Of a DNA stretch of 64,000 nucleotides, positions 26,245 to 35,481 are shown piece by piece; the stretch's first letter is position 1, and every line of letters begins with the position of its first letter. The notes under the pieces were generated by a model that saw only the letters and a program-made list of their open reading frames with translations, ran no database searches and was not told where the DNA came from. The stretch comes from Chitinophagaceae bacterium (GTDB taxonomy: Bacteria; Bacteroidota; Bacteroidia; Chitinophagales; Chitinophagaceae). The stretch spans positions 38,424 to 102,423 of the forward strand of contig JAEUVJ010000075.1 in NCBI GenBank assembly GCA_016787085.1, in the 5' to 3' direction. The translations under genes and the position numbers were made by a program.

Positions 26245-27312
26245 TCCATTACCAAGAAGATTAAAAGCCAGCACCAGCAGCATAATAGCAAAGCCGGGTG
26301 CCAATGCCAGCATGGGGTTTTGTGTAATGATGAAATTATAATTCTCTTTGATCATTAGTCCCCAGCTTGGTTGTGGCGGCTGTACACCCACCCCCAGAAA
26401 ACTAAGACCCGCTTCTATTACGATAGCTGATGCAAAATTAGATGCAGCGATCACCATTACGGGACCCATGATGTTTGGCCAGATATGACGTACGATAGTT
26501 CTGATATTTGAAAATCCCAGAGCTTTGGTGGCTTCTACATACTCCAGTTCACGTACTGCAAGTACCTGTCCTCTTACGAGCCTGGCTACATTTACCCACA
26601 TGGTAAGCCCCACAGCAATGAATACCTGCCAGAACCCTTTACCCAGCGCCAGTGTAATAGCAAATACCAGTAGCAAGGTCGGGATACTCCAGATCACATT
26701 GATGAACCACATGATGATATCGTCTGTCTTTCCACGAAAATACCCGGCAAGCGATCCTAATAGTAACCCGATAGACAAGGAAATGATGACGGTGATCAGT
26801 CCGACACTAAGGCTTACTCTTGTACCTACTATCAAACGGCTTAGTATATCCCTGCCAAACTTATCTGTTCCCAGAAGAAATTTTTTTTCCTGAATGTTAT
26901 ATTTTATGAAAGCGAAAGGAACATCCCCGGTAGCATAGGCAACAGTATCTTCCACCCCTTCATCAATATAGCGGCAAATAACAATACTATCCCTGCCACG
27001 TATTTTATATCCGTTAACCGGTACATGTTGGTAAAAGTCTTCCTGTCCTGATATAAGCCGGGAAAAAAAACTGCGGAGAACCGGTCTTTGATCTTTTGGT
27101 AATAAAACAAATGTTTTTTTGAAACCAGGCTTTTTACTGCCTATCTCAAGAATGATACGGTTGGCATTAGGTGATGAATCAGGAGCAATATAATAAGCAA
27201 ACACCGCAACGATGACCGACAGGCCTATCACCACAAGACCAAACATGGCGCCCCTGTTCTTCCTGAGCCTTCGCCAGGCCGCCTGCTGAAAAGATGATGA
27301 TACATTGCCCAT
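26209..27312 (-). CDS. ABC transporter permease, OppC/DppC type
   Basis: A 367-residue inner-membrane permease. It has the OppC-type N-terminus (WRRLRKNRGAMFGLVVIG, helix 1), an OppC-family LGTDKFGRDILSRL before helix 2, and the EAA loop EYVEATKALGFSNIRTIVRH that docks on the ATPase. The family normally has about 300 residues; here about 100 extra residues (about 45-145) separate helix 1 from the core and would form a periplasmic domain. No ATPase, OppB partner or binding protein is adjacent, so the rest of the transporter must be encoded elsewhere. Substrate probably peptides, uncertain. Confidence 0.9.
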   Translation of the reverse strand: MGNVSSSFQQAAWRRLRKNRGAMFGLVVIGLSVIVAVFAYYIAPDSSPNANRIILEIGSKKPGFKKTFVLLPKDQRPVLRSFFSRLISGQEDFYQHVPVNGYKIRGRDSIVICRYIDEGVEDTVAYATGDVPFAFIKYNIQEKKFLLGTDKFGRDILSRLIVGTRVSLSVGLITVIISLSIGLLLGSLAGYFRGKTDDIIMWFINVIWSIPTLLLVFAITLALGKGFWQVFIAVGLTMWVNVARLVRGQVLAVRELEYVEATKALGFSNIRTIVRHIWPNIMGPVMVIAASNFASAIVIEAGLSFLGVGVQPPQPSWGLMIKENYNFIITQNPMLALAPGFAIMLLVLAFNLLGNGLRDALNVRGRI

Positions 27313-27409
27313 GAAAAAGGAAGATAAAGAATAATAGCAGATGATTGAATAATTACTCCCTTAGGTACCGCCCCCGGCAAGCCTGTGGTGACCGAAGGAG
27401 CAGAGGTTT

Positions 27410-28537
27410 TTACTTCACCCTTCTTCCCTTCCATTCATACCTGCCAATCTGGCCAAACAAACCGGAAATAACAGTATAAAAAATATGCAGGGGCTGAAAA
27501 AGAAAAAACCACTTTACAGCCCATTGCTTGTCGAAGTATTTCGTTAGTGATACAAAAAAGGGAAGTTCAGCAATTGTCTTTAGCAGCCAAAGCAATACTG
27601 CCGCTATCCAGTAGCGGTAGTTCCAAAAACCGGCAATGGATAAAACGAAGAACGAAAAATTAAAGAAATATACCAGCAGCAGCACTGGTAATATTCTTTT
27701 ATCATCATACAGCCTGGCTTTACTTGCCCACCTGATCCTTTGGTTAAAAAAATTCCTCCAGCTTGTGACGGGTTGAGTAGAGACGATAGCATCTTTGGAC
27801 TTGAGGTAATGAACCCTGGCGGAATACTTCTTCCATATTTTATGCATCATAAGCATGTCGTCCCCTGAGGCAATATGATCTATACCCTCAAAGCCATTCA
27901 CTTCGTAAAAAGCTTTTCTTTCATAAGCAAGGTTAGCGCCATTACACATATTCATTTTCCCTTTAGCTACCACGGCCCCGGTAGTACCCTGCAGCACCAT
28001 AAAGTCAAGTGCCTGGAATACCTGGACAATGGATGAATCACAATGGATCGTCACCGGCGCAGCGATAAATACCGAATTGTTTTTTTCTTTAAAGGATGCG
28101 ATCGTACGCAACCAGTTCGCCGGGGGAATACAATCAGCATCTGTGGCAACGATCAGTTCGCCTGTGGCAGTGGCAACGCCTGCTTCAATAGCTTTCTTTT
28201 TGTAGGAGTTGCTTACATCACCGGTCAATGGCAGGAGTTTCACTCCGTCAAACTGTTTTACGGTCTCTGCTGTTCTGTCTGTCGAATGGTCGTCAACGAC
28301 AATTATTTCAAAAAATTCTTTCGGGTATGTTTGCTGCTGCAGGGCATACAGTAAAGCGCCGATATTGGTTTCCTCGTTCCGGGCCGGTATGATCACCGAT
28401 ATAGTACAACGTGAAGGCTCGGTTGAAGAAATATATTCCGGAACGGATACCCAGCTTTGCCAGTAATAAATGATCAGGATACTGTACAGAAGGAATAATG
28501 GTATGACAATCCAGAGCAAGATCATGCAAAGAAACAA
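27410..28537 (-). CDS. Membrane-bound glycosyltransferase family 2
   Basis: A 375-residue processive-type GT2: an N-terminal helix (about 3-26), the catalytic domain with ISVIIPARNEETNIGALL, VVDDHSTDRT and ATDADC motifs, then GDDMLMMHKI and the Q-x-R-W-like NQRIRWASKARL, followed by two to three C-terminal helices (about 285-350). The architecture is like cellulose- or hyaluronan-synthase-type enzymes but shorter. A nearby ATG at 28525 is an alternative start. It lies 16 bases after the hydrolase gene on the minus strand and may be transcribed with it. Confidence 0.88.
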   Translation of the reverse strand: MFLCMILLWIVIPLFLLYSILIIYYWQSWVSVPEYISSTEPSRCTISVIIPARNEETNIGALLYALQQQTYPKEFFEIIVVDDHSTDRTAETVKQFDGVKLLPLTGDVSNSYKKKAIEAGVATATGELIVATDADCIPPANWLRTIASFKEKNNSVFIAAPVTIHCDSSIVQVFQALDFMVLQGTTGAVVAKGKMNMCNGANLAYERKAFYEVNGFEGIDHIASGDDMLMMHKIWKKYSARVHYLKSKDAIVSTQPVTSWRNFFNQRIRWASKARLYDDKRILPVLLLVYFFNFSFFVLSIAGFWNYRYWIAAVLLWLLKTIAELPFFVSLTKYFDKQWAVKWFFLFQPLHIFYTVISGLFGQIGRYEWKGRRVK

Positions 28538-28553
28538 AGCTAACCAATACCCA

Positions 28554-29381
28554 TCAGTGCAGCAAAGCAGGCAATATCTCTTTTACATGCTTCTCATGCA
28601 GCACCTGGTGGCCGGAATGGATCACCGACAGTGTACAATACTCTTCTATACCTTTCCTGAACTTCTCCCCTCTTACCGGCAGTATAATGCGATCATGCCT
28701 GCCATATATCAGCCGCACCGGAGTTTTATGTTTTGTGACAGCTTGCCTGATACGCCCCAGGTCAGGCTTTAATTTTCGAAAGGTTGTCCAGCGTGCATAT
28801 AAAAGATTCCTGGCCTCTGTATCATGAATGTAATAGTTCACGAATTTAAAAATGCTGCTGTTGACCAATTTCAGTTTATTCATCAGCTGTAGCAGGCCTA
28901 AGAACCAGTACGGCTTTTTCATGGTGAGTGCAAATAATTTATTACCGGCCCATGTTTGCGTGGAAAGCCAGTACCAGAAATTGACCTTTAAACCATCAGG
29001 CGCCAGTAAAATAAGTTTATCCACCATGCCAGGCTGTGATTGATATAAACTGAGCGCCACCCTTCCCCCCAGACTGAAACCCATCAATGTAAGATGCTGG
29101 TTACCGTTTTCCGTATCATGTCTGTTGGCGGATTGAATAGAATTGATTATTTCCCGGAGGTCTGTAGCGGTAAGATCATACCCTTCCTTCCAGATTGTTT
29201 GACCATGGAAGGGAAGATCAATAGCGTAAAAGGTATAAGCATCCCCTGCATATTTTCCTAAAAAGGAGAAAGCCGCCGCTTCTTCACCATATCCATGAAA
29301 GCAAAAAACGGTCTTTGGCCCGGCGCCAAAACGCAAATACCTGACATGTGAGTCTTTATATGTTAGCTGCAGTCGTTCCAA
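28554..29381 (-). CDS. Alpha/beta hydrolase
   Basis: An alpha/beta hydrolase with VFCFHGYGEEAAAF (oxyanion region), the nucleophile elbow GFSLGGRVA, a late GRHDRIILP segment carrying the acid, and SGHQVLHEKH carrying the catalytic His. I place the start at a TTG (29381), which gives LERLQLTYKDSHVRYLRFG as the usual N-terminus; a longer frame from an ATG at 29459 would start inside a palindrome between the divergent genes and adds 26 unlike residues. The substrate is unknown. It is divergent from the MarR gene and may be under its control. Confidence 0.8.
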   Translation of the reverse strand: MERLQLTYKDSHVRYLRFGAGPKTVFCFHGYGEEAAAFSFLGKYAGDAYTFYAIDLPFHGQTIWKEGYDLTATDLREIINSIQSANRHDTENGNQHLTLMGFSLGGRVALSLYQSQPGMVDKLILLAPDGLKVNFWYWLSTQTWAGNKLFALTMKKPYWFLGLLQLMNKLKLVNSSIFKFVNYYIHDTEARNLLYARWTTFRKLKPDLGRIRQAVTKHKTPVRLIYGRHDRIILPVRGEKFRKGIEEYCTLSVIHSGHQVLHEKHVKEILPALLH

Positions 29382-29444
29382 ATTTTTTAACTGAAAAAAC
29401 CAGGGAATAAATTGTGCTGATCCAAAAATAAGATTATTTTTACT

Positions 29445-29462
29445 TAGTTGCACAAACAACTA
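29445..29462. promoter_or_regulatory. Probable MarR operator
   Basis: TAGTTG (29445-29450) and CAACTA (29457-29462) form a perfect inverted repeat with a 6-base spacer, ending one base before the marR ATG. Autoregulation and control of the divergent hydrolase are the expected roles. Confidence 0.45.
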
Positions 29463-29463
29463 T

Positions 29464-29904
29464 ATGCCAAACAACCAATTTAAGAAAGGGGAGCTTTACA
29501 GTTTTGTCACCGGCAAGGCTTCTACTGCTATTGCAAGGCGCTTGCAAAAGAAGTTCAACAGTGCCGGGCTTAACCTGACTATTGAGCAATGGAGTGTATT
29601 GTATCATTTATGGAAGAAAGAAGGGATCAGCCAGCAGGAATTGTGCAATGCCACGTTCCGGGATAAACCCAGCATCACAAGACTGGTAGATAATCTGGAA
29701 AGGCTGGACCTGGTAAAACGTGTGGCGTCAGAAAATGACAGGCGGATCAATTTGATCTACCTGACCAGGCAGGCACAAAAATTACAGGAACAAAGTATGG
29801 AGTTAGCTGAAGAAACACTGAACGAGGCGCTGGAGACAGTTCCTGCTGATAAGGTAGATGTGTGCAAAGAAGTGTTGCAAATCGTATATGATAATCTTAA
29901 ATAG
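29464..29904 (+). CDS. MarR-family transcriptional regulator
   Basis: A 146-residue winged-helix repressor. NLTIEQWSVLYHLWKKEGIS and FRDKPSITRLVDNLERLDL form the DNA-binding helices, and RVASENDRRINLIYLTRQ is the beta-wing with the family DxR-type basic/acidic pattern. It should bind as a dimer to palindromic DNA and be released by small aromatic or fatty-acyl ligands. The next gene downstream, an acyl-CoA dehydrogenase 48 bases away, suggests but does not prove a link to fatty-acid metabolism. Confidence 0.92.
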   Translation: MPNNQFKKGELYSFVTGKASTAIARRLQKKFNSAGLNLTIEQWSVLYHLWKKEGISQQELCNATFRDKPSITRLVDNLERLDLVKRVASENDRRINLIYLTRQAQKLQEQSMELAEETLNEALETVPADKVDVCKEVLQIVYDNLK

Positions 29905-29916
29905 TACCGTTTCTCC

Positions 29917-29946
29917 ACTTTAAACTTCTTAAACCTTTTAAACTTA
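29917..29946 (+). repeat. TTAAAC-rich leader tract before the acyl-CoA dehydrogenase
   Basis: A run of CTTTAAAC/CTTAAAC/CTTTTAAAC units ends 6 bases before the ATG at 29953. The same type of tract, in the same orientation relative to the gene, precedes rlmD (63367) and the secreted protein at 63908. Confidence 0.45.
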
Positions 29947-29952
29947 TATACC

Positions 29953-31746
29953 ATGAGTGCTGCTACAGAAACTAAACACTTATTAAAAGGAGGTGAATGG
30001 CTTGTGAAAGAATCATCTCCGTTCGGGATCTTTACGCCGGAAGCGTTTACTGAAGAACAACGGATGATCCGCGATATGTGTGATCAGTTCCTAGATGCGG
30101 AGGTGTACCCGATACTGGACCGTATTGACAATCTCGAGCCCGGTTTGATGAAATCACTTTTGACCAAATCCGGCGAACAGGGTTTACTCTCTGTAGCTTT
30201 CCCGGAAGAATTTGGCGGATTAGGAAAAGACTTTGTTACAGCGACGATCGTGAATGAGTATCTGGGTGCCGGTCATTCTTTCTCCGTGGCCATTGCAGCT
30301 CATACAGGTATTGGCACATTACCCATTTTGTATTTCGGCACACCCGAACAAAAACAGAAATACATTCCCAAACTGATCACAGGTGAATGGGCCGGCGCAT
30401 ACGGACTCACAGAGCCCAACAGCGGAAGCGACGCATTGGGGGCCAAGACCACGGCCAAACTGAGTGATGATGGCAAACACTATATTCTCAACGGACAAAA
30501 ATGCTGGATCACCAATGGTGGATTTGCGCAGGTATATACTGTTTTTGCCAAAGTAGACGGAGATAAATTCACCGGCTTCATTGTCGAAAGAGGAATGGAA
30601 GGGTTTACCCAGGGACCTGAAGAACATAAGATGGGTATCAAAGGATCCTCCACCGTTCAGTTATACTTCCAGGACGCAAAGATCCCGGTTGAAAATGTAT
30701 TGGGTGAGATCGGGAAGGGTCATAAGATCGCTTTCAATATTCTGAACATTGGCCGCTTAAAATTATGTGCCGCAGCGGTAGGTGGCGCCAGAAGATCGCT
30801 CAGCGGTACGGTAGAGTATGCAAAGACAAGAGAACAGTTCAAACAGCCCATTTCCAATTTCGGAGCGATCAAACACAAACTGGCCGAAATGGCTATCCGG
30901 ATATTTGTCGCTGAATCTGCTCTATATCGCACTGCCGAATGGATAGATGCCAAAGAAAAAGAACTGCTGGCAGCTGGCAAACCCTTCAACGAAGCTTTGC
31001 TCGGAGCTGCGGAAGAATATGCCATCGAATGTGCCATGCTGAAAGTATATGGCAGTGAAGTACTGGACTATGTGGTAGATGAAGGTGTGCAGGTGCACGG
31101 CGGCAATGGCTTCAGCGCTGAATACAATATTTCAAGGGCCTACAGGGATAGCCGTATCAACCGCATCTATGAAGGGACCAATGAGATCAACCGCCTGCTC
31201 ACACTGGATATGACATTGAAAAGAGCCATGCAGGGGCGGCTTGACCTGATGGGTCCCGCTATGAATGTATCCAAAGAGCTGATGAGTATCCCTGATTTCG
31301 GAGCAGAAGATGAGACCCCTTTTGCAAAAGAAAAGAAACTGATCATCAACCTGAAGAAAGCGATCTTGCTGACTGCAGGTGCCGCTGTACAAAAACTGAT
31401 GATGAAGATAGAAAGCGAACAAGAAGTACTGATGAATATTGCCGACATGGCCATTGAGACATTCAATGCGGAAAGTGTATTGCTGCGTGTCATGAAAATG
31501 GCGGATCAGCAGGGTGAAGCAGCTGTTGAACATCATCTGAATATCATGCGTACTTATCTGTACGATGCTGCAGACAGAGTGAATAAATCAGGCAAAGATG
31601 CCATCAATGCATTTGCTGAGGGTGATGAACAACGGATGATTTTAATGGGATTAAAACGTTTTACCAAAGCGGAACCGTTCAATAGTAAGCAAGTCAGGAG
31701 GGCTATTGCCGATAAAATGATCAGTGAAGGAAAGTATTGTTTCTGA
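29953..31746 (+). CDS. Acyl-CoA dehydrogenase
   Basis: A 597-residue FAD enzyme. AYGLTEPNSGSDA and WITNGG (about residues 156-187) are the flavin-binding signatures; RLKLCAAAVGGARRSL, TREQF and VQVHGGNGFSAEYNISRAYRDSRINRIYEGTNE-region residues complete the dehydrogenase fold, with the catalytic Glu expected in YEGTNE. A further 170 residues at the C-terminus, helical, place it in the longer ACAD subgroup related to very-long-chain forms. It oxidises acyl-CoA to enoyl-CoA in beta-oxidation. It ends at an intrinsic terminator. Confidence 0.94.
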   Translation: MSAATETKHLLKGGEWLVKESSPFGIFTPEAFTEEQRMIRDMCDQFLDAEVYPILDRIDNLEPGLMKSLLTKSGEQGLLSVAFPEEFGGLGKDFVTATIVNEYLGAGHSFSVAIAAHTGIGTLPILYFGTPEQKQKYIPKLITGEWAGAYGLTEPNSGSDALGAKTTAKLSDDGKHYILNGQKCWITNGGFAQVYTVFAKVDGDKFTGFIVERGMEGFTQGPEEHKMGIKGSSTVQLYFQDAKIPVENVLGEIGKGHKIAFNILNIGRLKLCAAAVGGARRSLSGTVEYAKTREQFKQPISNFGAIKHKLAEMAIRIFVAESALYRTAEWIDAKEKELLAAGKPFNEALLGAAEEYAIECAMLKVYGSEVLDYVVDEGVQVHGGNGFSAEYNISRAYRDSRINRIYEGTNEINRLLTLDMTLKRAMQGRLDLMGPAMNVSKELMSIPDFGAEDETPFAKEKKLIINLKKAILLTAGAAVQKLMMKIESEQEVLMNIADMAIETFNAESVLLRVMKMADQQGEAAVEHHLNIMRTYLYDAADRVNKSGKDAINAFAEGDEQRMILMGLKRFTKAEPFNSKQVRRAIADKMISEGKYCF

Positions 31747-31768
31747 CAAAATCCCGAAGAAAAGCAAA

Positions 31769-31791
31769 GGCCGCTATATGCGGTCTTTTTT
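31769..31791 (+). terminator. Terminator of the acyl-CoA dehydrogenase gene
   Basis: GGCCGC pairs with GCGGTC around a short TATAT loop and is followed by a run of T. Confidence 0.7.
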
Positions 31792-32485
31792 ATACTCTGC
31801 CATAGATCACCTTCAGTTCTTCCCGGGTGATCTTTAATTCTGTCAGTTGTCTTACCCTTCTTCGCTCTATAAGTACACCGGTCGCTACCAGCAATGAAGA
31901 AAAGGTCGTTACGAGATAATACATCAGTTGTATATCCGCCCTGTACGGGGTTTTGACAAGATAATAGACCACATAGATAAAGGCATATCCGCCATAGGCA
32001 AACAACAAGGCAGCCGTCATGAATGCTTTACCGGCGGCTTTTTGATAGACCACAGCGATCTTCACCTGGTGGATAAAGAACAATAGTGAAAAGACCAGTA
32101 CCATGGAAAGACCAGGTGCCATGGCAATAACGGCTGCGTTTACATTGAAGCCATAGATGGCAATAATGACCAGTTCCGCTAACAGGAGTACAACTATAAC
32201 CGCTTTCATCCTTTTTCTGAACTTTGCTGTCCGGCTGAAATAGGTCATGAATGTCAGCATGAGCGGCGCATCCATAAAATTGTTGAATACACCTAAGTAA
32301 TGAACAACTTCCTTATTCGCATTTACAAAATCAATAGAAAGGAAAATATGAGCGGAGACCAGCAGCAGGTATATGAGCAGGGCCGGAAAACTCTTATAGG
32401 GGGCGAGTCGCAGGGTCAATATACTTACGATAGGCAGTAACAATGCAATCGAGGTTACCAGACCTACCGCACTAAACCAGGTCAT
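31790..32485 (-). CDS. Seven-helix membrane protein of unknown function
   Basis: A 231-residue protein with seven hydrophobic segments (about 6-26, 34-54, 70-85, 93-114, 118-140, 154-175, 185-205) and a soluble basic/acidic tail (ERRRVRQLTELKITREELK). There is no signal peptide beyond the first helix. No catalytic motif is visible. Bacteroidota carry many 7-helix proteins of this sort, some linked to helix-turn-helix or kinase domains, but this one has only a short tail. I cannot name a function. Confidence 0.75.
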   Translation of the reverse strand: MTWFSAVGLVTSIALLLPIVSILTLRLAPYKSFPALLIYLLLVSAHIFLSIDFVNANKEVVHYLGVFNNFMDAPLMLTFMTYFSRTAKFRKRMKAVIVVLLLAELVIIAIYGFNVNAAVIAMAPGLSMVLVFSLLFFIHQVKIAVVYQKAAGKAFMTAALLFAYGGYAFIYVVYYLVKTPYRADIQLMYYLVTTFSSLLVATGVLIERRRVRQLTELKITREELKVIYGRV

Positions 32486-32687
32486 ACGGAATTAAATTTT
32501 TTTCTTCAGGATAAGATTTCATTCTATATCAACAACGCCATTCAATGAATCACGCTACAATATTAACGAAAAAGATATTTACATCATGCTTACCCTTAGT
32601 AGCTTATATAAAATTCAGTAAAACCGAAAGAGCATTACGTAATAATACTAACAGGCATCTCAAGTGTTTTTATGCTATCTTTCTGTT

Positions 32688-33857
32688 ATGATACGAAATC
32701 TCCTGTTTAGCTGCATTTTTTACGGAGTACAAACCACAATTTTTGCCCAGTCAACCGGGTTTTTAGCCGGCCGCACAACAGGCGAATTGCCCTACCTGGA
32801 ATATGGTCTTGGTGATGACCGCTTAGGCGGCGCCAAAATGACCTATCTCGATACCAATATCCTCCTAAGAATAGTGGATAGCATAAAAGATGATTATAAA
32901 GTACAGTTGTCTGCATCACATATTGCCTGGCTACCAAAAGCAAATTTCAAAACAGACAGCTTGCTTGTTGTGCAACCGTATTATTTAACGGGAAGCTGGA
33001 GAGTTTTTGGTGATGATCAGTATGATTATGTAAACATTTCCCTGGATGAAAGACTGCCTTATAAAAGTGTTCAGCAGATCAACCCTTCAAGAATAGTGAT
33101 TGACGTTTTTGGCGTTACCTGCAATACCAACTGGATCACACAGCTGAATACTGCCAAAGAAATAAAAAATGCCTATTTCGAACAGACAGAAGATGACGTG
33201 TTCCGTGTTTTTATCGAATTAAAACATCCACAGCATTGGGGATATGGCATTTTTTATGAAGAGAATAAACTGGTTGTCCGGGTGAATCGCCAGCCGGCTA
33301 TATTAAACATCAGCAAGCTAAAGATCGCTGTAGATGCCGGGCATGGCGGTGAAAATATTGGCGCCTATGGTGTTGCTACCGGTATCGCCGAAAAGACGTA
33401 CACATTAAAATTCGCCAAAGAACTGGAGAAGGTGCTGAAAAAAGAAAAAGCAACTGTCTTTATGACCAGGGTAAAAGATACTACGCTGAGTATGGCTGAA
33501 CGTACCCTGATGCTACGAAAAGAAGCCCCGGATATCCTGATCAGTATTCACCTGAATTCATCCGGGAAAGATTCCGTCAAAGGCGCCAGTACGTATTACC
33601 GGTATATCGGCTTTCGTCCGCTGACCCAATCCATTTTAAAAAGAATGCTGGAACTGGGTTTAGCCGAATTTGGCAATGTTGGAAATTTCAACTTCTCACT
33701 TAGCGGCCCTACAGAATATCTCAATTGTTTGGTAGAAGTGGCTTTTTTAAGCAACAAGCAAGATGAAAAACGTATCCGCAATCCTGTTTTTCATAAACAG
33801 GTAGCGGGTAAGATCGTAGCAGGTATAAAAGACTGGTTGCAGAAAATACAGGGCTGA
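32688..33857 (+). CDS. N-acetylmuramoyl-L-alanine amidase (Amidase_3)
   Basis: The preferred ATG at 32688 begins a signal peptide (MIRNLLFSCIFYGVQTTIFA); a GTG at 32664 would add eight residues. About 190 residues of beta-rich AMIN-like sequence precede the zinc amidase domain: IAVDAGHGGENIGAYG (His and Glu zinc ligands), FMTRVKDTTLSMAERT, LISIHLNSSG (His ligand), and VEVAFLSNKQDE (catalytic Glu). It should cleave the bond between peptidoglycan sugar and stem peptide in the periplasm, for cell separation or wall turnover. Confidence 0.92.
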   Translation: MIRNLLFSCIFYGVQTTIFAQSTGFLAGRTTGELPYLEYGLGDDRLGGAKMTYLDTNILLRIVDSIKDDYKVQLSASHIAWLPKANFKTDSLLVVQPYYLTGSWRVFGDDQYDYVNISLDERLPYKSVQQINPSRIVIDVFGVTCNTNWITQLNTAKEIKNAYFEQTEDDVFRVFIELKHPQHWGYGIFYEENKLVVRVNRQPAILNISKLKIAVDAGHGGENIGAYGVATGIAEKTYTLKFAKELEKVLKKEKATVFMTRVKDTTLSMAERTLMLRKEAPDILISIHLNSSGKDSVKGASTYYRYIGFRPLTQSILKRMLELGLAEFGNVGNFNFSLSGPTEYLNCLVEVAFLSNKQDEKRIRNPVFHKQVAGKIVAGIKDWLQKIQG

Positions 33858-33861
33858 TCCT

Positions 33862-34266
33862 TTATTTCAGATCTGCAGGAAACGGATCGCCGCGGTGGCA
33901 GGTATAACAGCTCACAACCCTAAGGTATTCTGGCCGCTGCAACGTATCATAATAGAAATAGTCTTTGTTCAGTTGAATGGTCAGCCGCATCATTTTTCTG
34001 GCTTCATCCTTCATGTGATTGGCATCTGAAACATAATCGAGTTCCTCCGGTTTTTGCTTGTCTTTTGGCGCATGACAAAAAGCACAGTCCACGCCCAGCG
34101 CCTTGTTGTAGCTCGACATGATACTATCTAATCTTTGCTCGCTGATGTCCTTAGGCAGTATCTTCAGGTTTTTCGGCCCGTCACCACCCATGCGGGTAGC
34201 TGCTATTCCCGAAACCACTAAAAAAAAGATAACCGTCATAGTCATAAACTGTTGCCTGGTGATCAT
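33862..34266 (-). CDS. Exported c-type cytochrome with two haem sites
   Basis: Starting at 34266 (ATG), the protein has a signal/anchor helix (FMTMTVIFFLVVSGIAA) and two CXXCH sites, CAFCH near residue 60 and CYTCH near residue 122. The arrangement, with KMMRLTIQLNKDYF between the sites, resembles the photosynthetic-reaction-centre-type cytochrome c subunit family that is common in non-phototrophic Bacteroidota. It probably carries electrons in the periplasm. No respiratory complex genes adjoin it; the amidase is convergent, 4 bases away. Confidence 0.87.
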   Translation of the reverse strand: MITRQQFMTMTVIFFLVVSGIAATRMGGDGPKNLKILPKDISEQRLDSIMSSYNKALGVDCAFCHAPKDKQKPEELDYVSDANHMKDEARKMMRLTIQLNKDYFYYDTLQRPEYLRVVSCYTCHRGDPFPADLK

Positions 34267-34421
34267 ACACAAAGATTTAACTGCTGGCAAAATACGAACT
34301 ATACCTTTAGCAGACGCATCCCTGTGACAAAGGGTGGCGGATAGGTGATAAAATGCCGCCCGGGGCGGCTTAAATGATATTTGTCAGGCAAAATGGGTTC
34401 ATTTCGTATATTTCCCTTTTG

Positions 34422-34429
34422 TAAATTTG
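34422..34429 (+). promoter_or_regulatory. -7 box (TAAATTTG) before korB
   Basis: An exact TAnnTTTG match 16 bases before the ATG at 34446, with only a weak TTTC in the -33 region. Confidence 0.35.
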
Positions 34430-34445
34430 CAGTCAATCATTTTTT

Positions 34446-35471
34446 ATGGCAGAGACAGCTTCAGCACCCTTGACCGCTAAAGATTTTGCAACCGACCAGG
34501 AAGTACGCTGGTGTCCGGGTTGCGGCGATTATTCGATCCTTGCACAGGTACAGAAAGTAATGCCTTCTCTTGGCATTGCCCGGGAAAATATCGTGATCAT
34601 TTCCGGTATCGGTTGCAGCAGCCGTTTCCCTTATTATATGAATACCTACGGCATGCATTCTATTCACGGCCGTGCTACTGCTATTGCTTCGGGATTAAAA
34701 GCTTCCCGGCCTGAACTGAGCGTATGGATAGTGACAGGTGATGGTGACAGCCTGAGTATCGGCGGTAACCATACCATTCACCTGCTGCGCAGAAATTTTG
34801 ATGTCAATATTCTTTTGTTCAATAACCAGATCTATGGGTTGACCAAAGGACAATACTCTCCTACTTCCGAAGAAAACAAGATCACCAAATCAACGCCATT
34901 CGGAAGTATAGATCACCCGTTCAATCCGCTGGCGTTAGCTATGGGGGCTGATGCTACGTTTGTAGCAAGAACCATGGACCGTGACCCCAAACACCTGCAG
35001 GCCATGCTGCTTAGAACAAACCAGCACAAAGGCGCTTCTTTCCTGGAGATCTACCAGAACTGCAACATCTTTAACGACGGCGCTTTTGAAATATTCACGG
35101 AGAAAGGTACCAAAGCGCAGGAAACATTATTCCTGGAACAAGGTAAACCATTGAGATTTGGCGCTGCAAATGATAAAGGCATCAAATTAGACGGGTTCAC
35201 TCCAAAAGTGGTTAACCTGAATGAAGGGCATTCTACCGACGACCTGTGGGTACACGACGAAAAAGACATTTATAAAGCCCAGATACTGACCCGCATCTTT
35301 GATGATCCGAAGATCGAAGGGCACCTGCCAAGACCATTTGGTGTATTTTATGAGTCTGACAGGCCCTGCTATGAAGAAGTGATGGCCCTGCAGATAGAAG
35401 ATGCCAAAGCGAGAAAAGCGGCTGACCTCGACAAGCTTTTAAAAGGAAATGAGGTGTGGACGATACAGTAA
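34446..35471 (+). CDS. korB: 2-oxoacid:ferredoxin oxidoreductase, beta subunit
   Basis: A 341-residue thiamine-diphosphate subunit: RWCPGCGDYSIL at the N-terminus (iron-sulfur/TPP region), SGIGCSSRFPYYMNTYGMHS, and the TPP-binding VTGDGDSLSIGGNH, then NNQIYGLTKGQYSPTS. It decarboxylates 2-oxoglutarate (or another 2-oxoacid) to the acyl-CoA and reduces ferredoxin. The beta subunit needs a KorA alpha/gamma partner; in many relatives korA is immediately upstream, but here that place is taken by a divergent cytochrome gene. The partner must be encoded elsewhere. Confidence 0.93.
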   Translation: MAETASAPLTAKDFATDQEVRWCPGCGDYSILAQVQKVMPSLGIARENIVIISGIGCSSRFPYYMNTYGMHSIHGRATAIASGLKASRPELSVWIVTGDGDSLSIGGNHTIHLLRRNFDVNILLFNNQIYGLTKGQYSPTSEENKITKSTPFGSIDHPFNPLALAMGADATFVARTMDRDPKHLQAMLLRTNQHKGASFLEIYQNCNIFNDGAFEIFTEKGTKAQETLFLEQGKPLRFGAANDKGIKLDGFTPKVVNLNEGHSTDDLWVHDEKDIYKAQILTRIFDDPKIEGHLPRPFGVFYESDRPCYEEVMALQIEDAKARKAADLDKLLKGNEVWTIQ

Positions 35472-35481
35472 AAAATACTAG

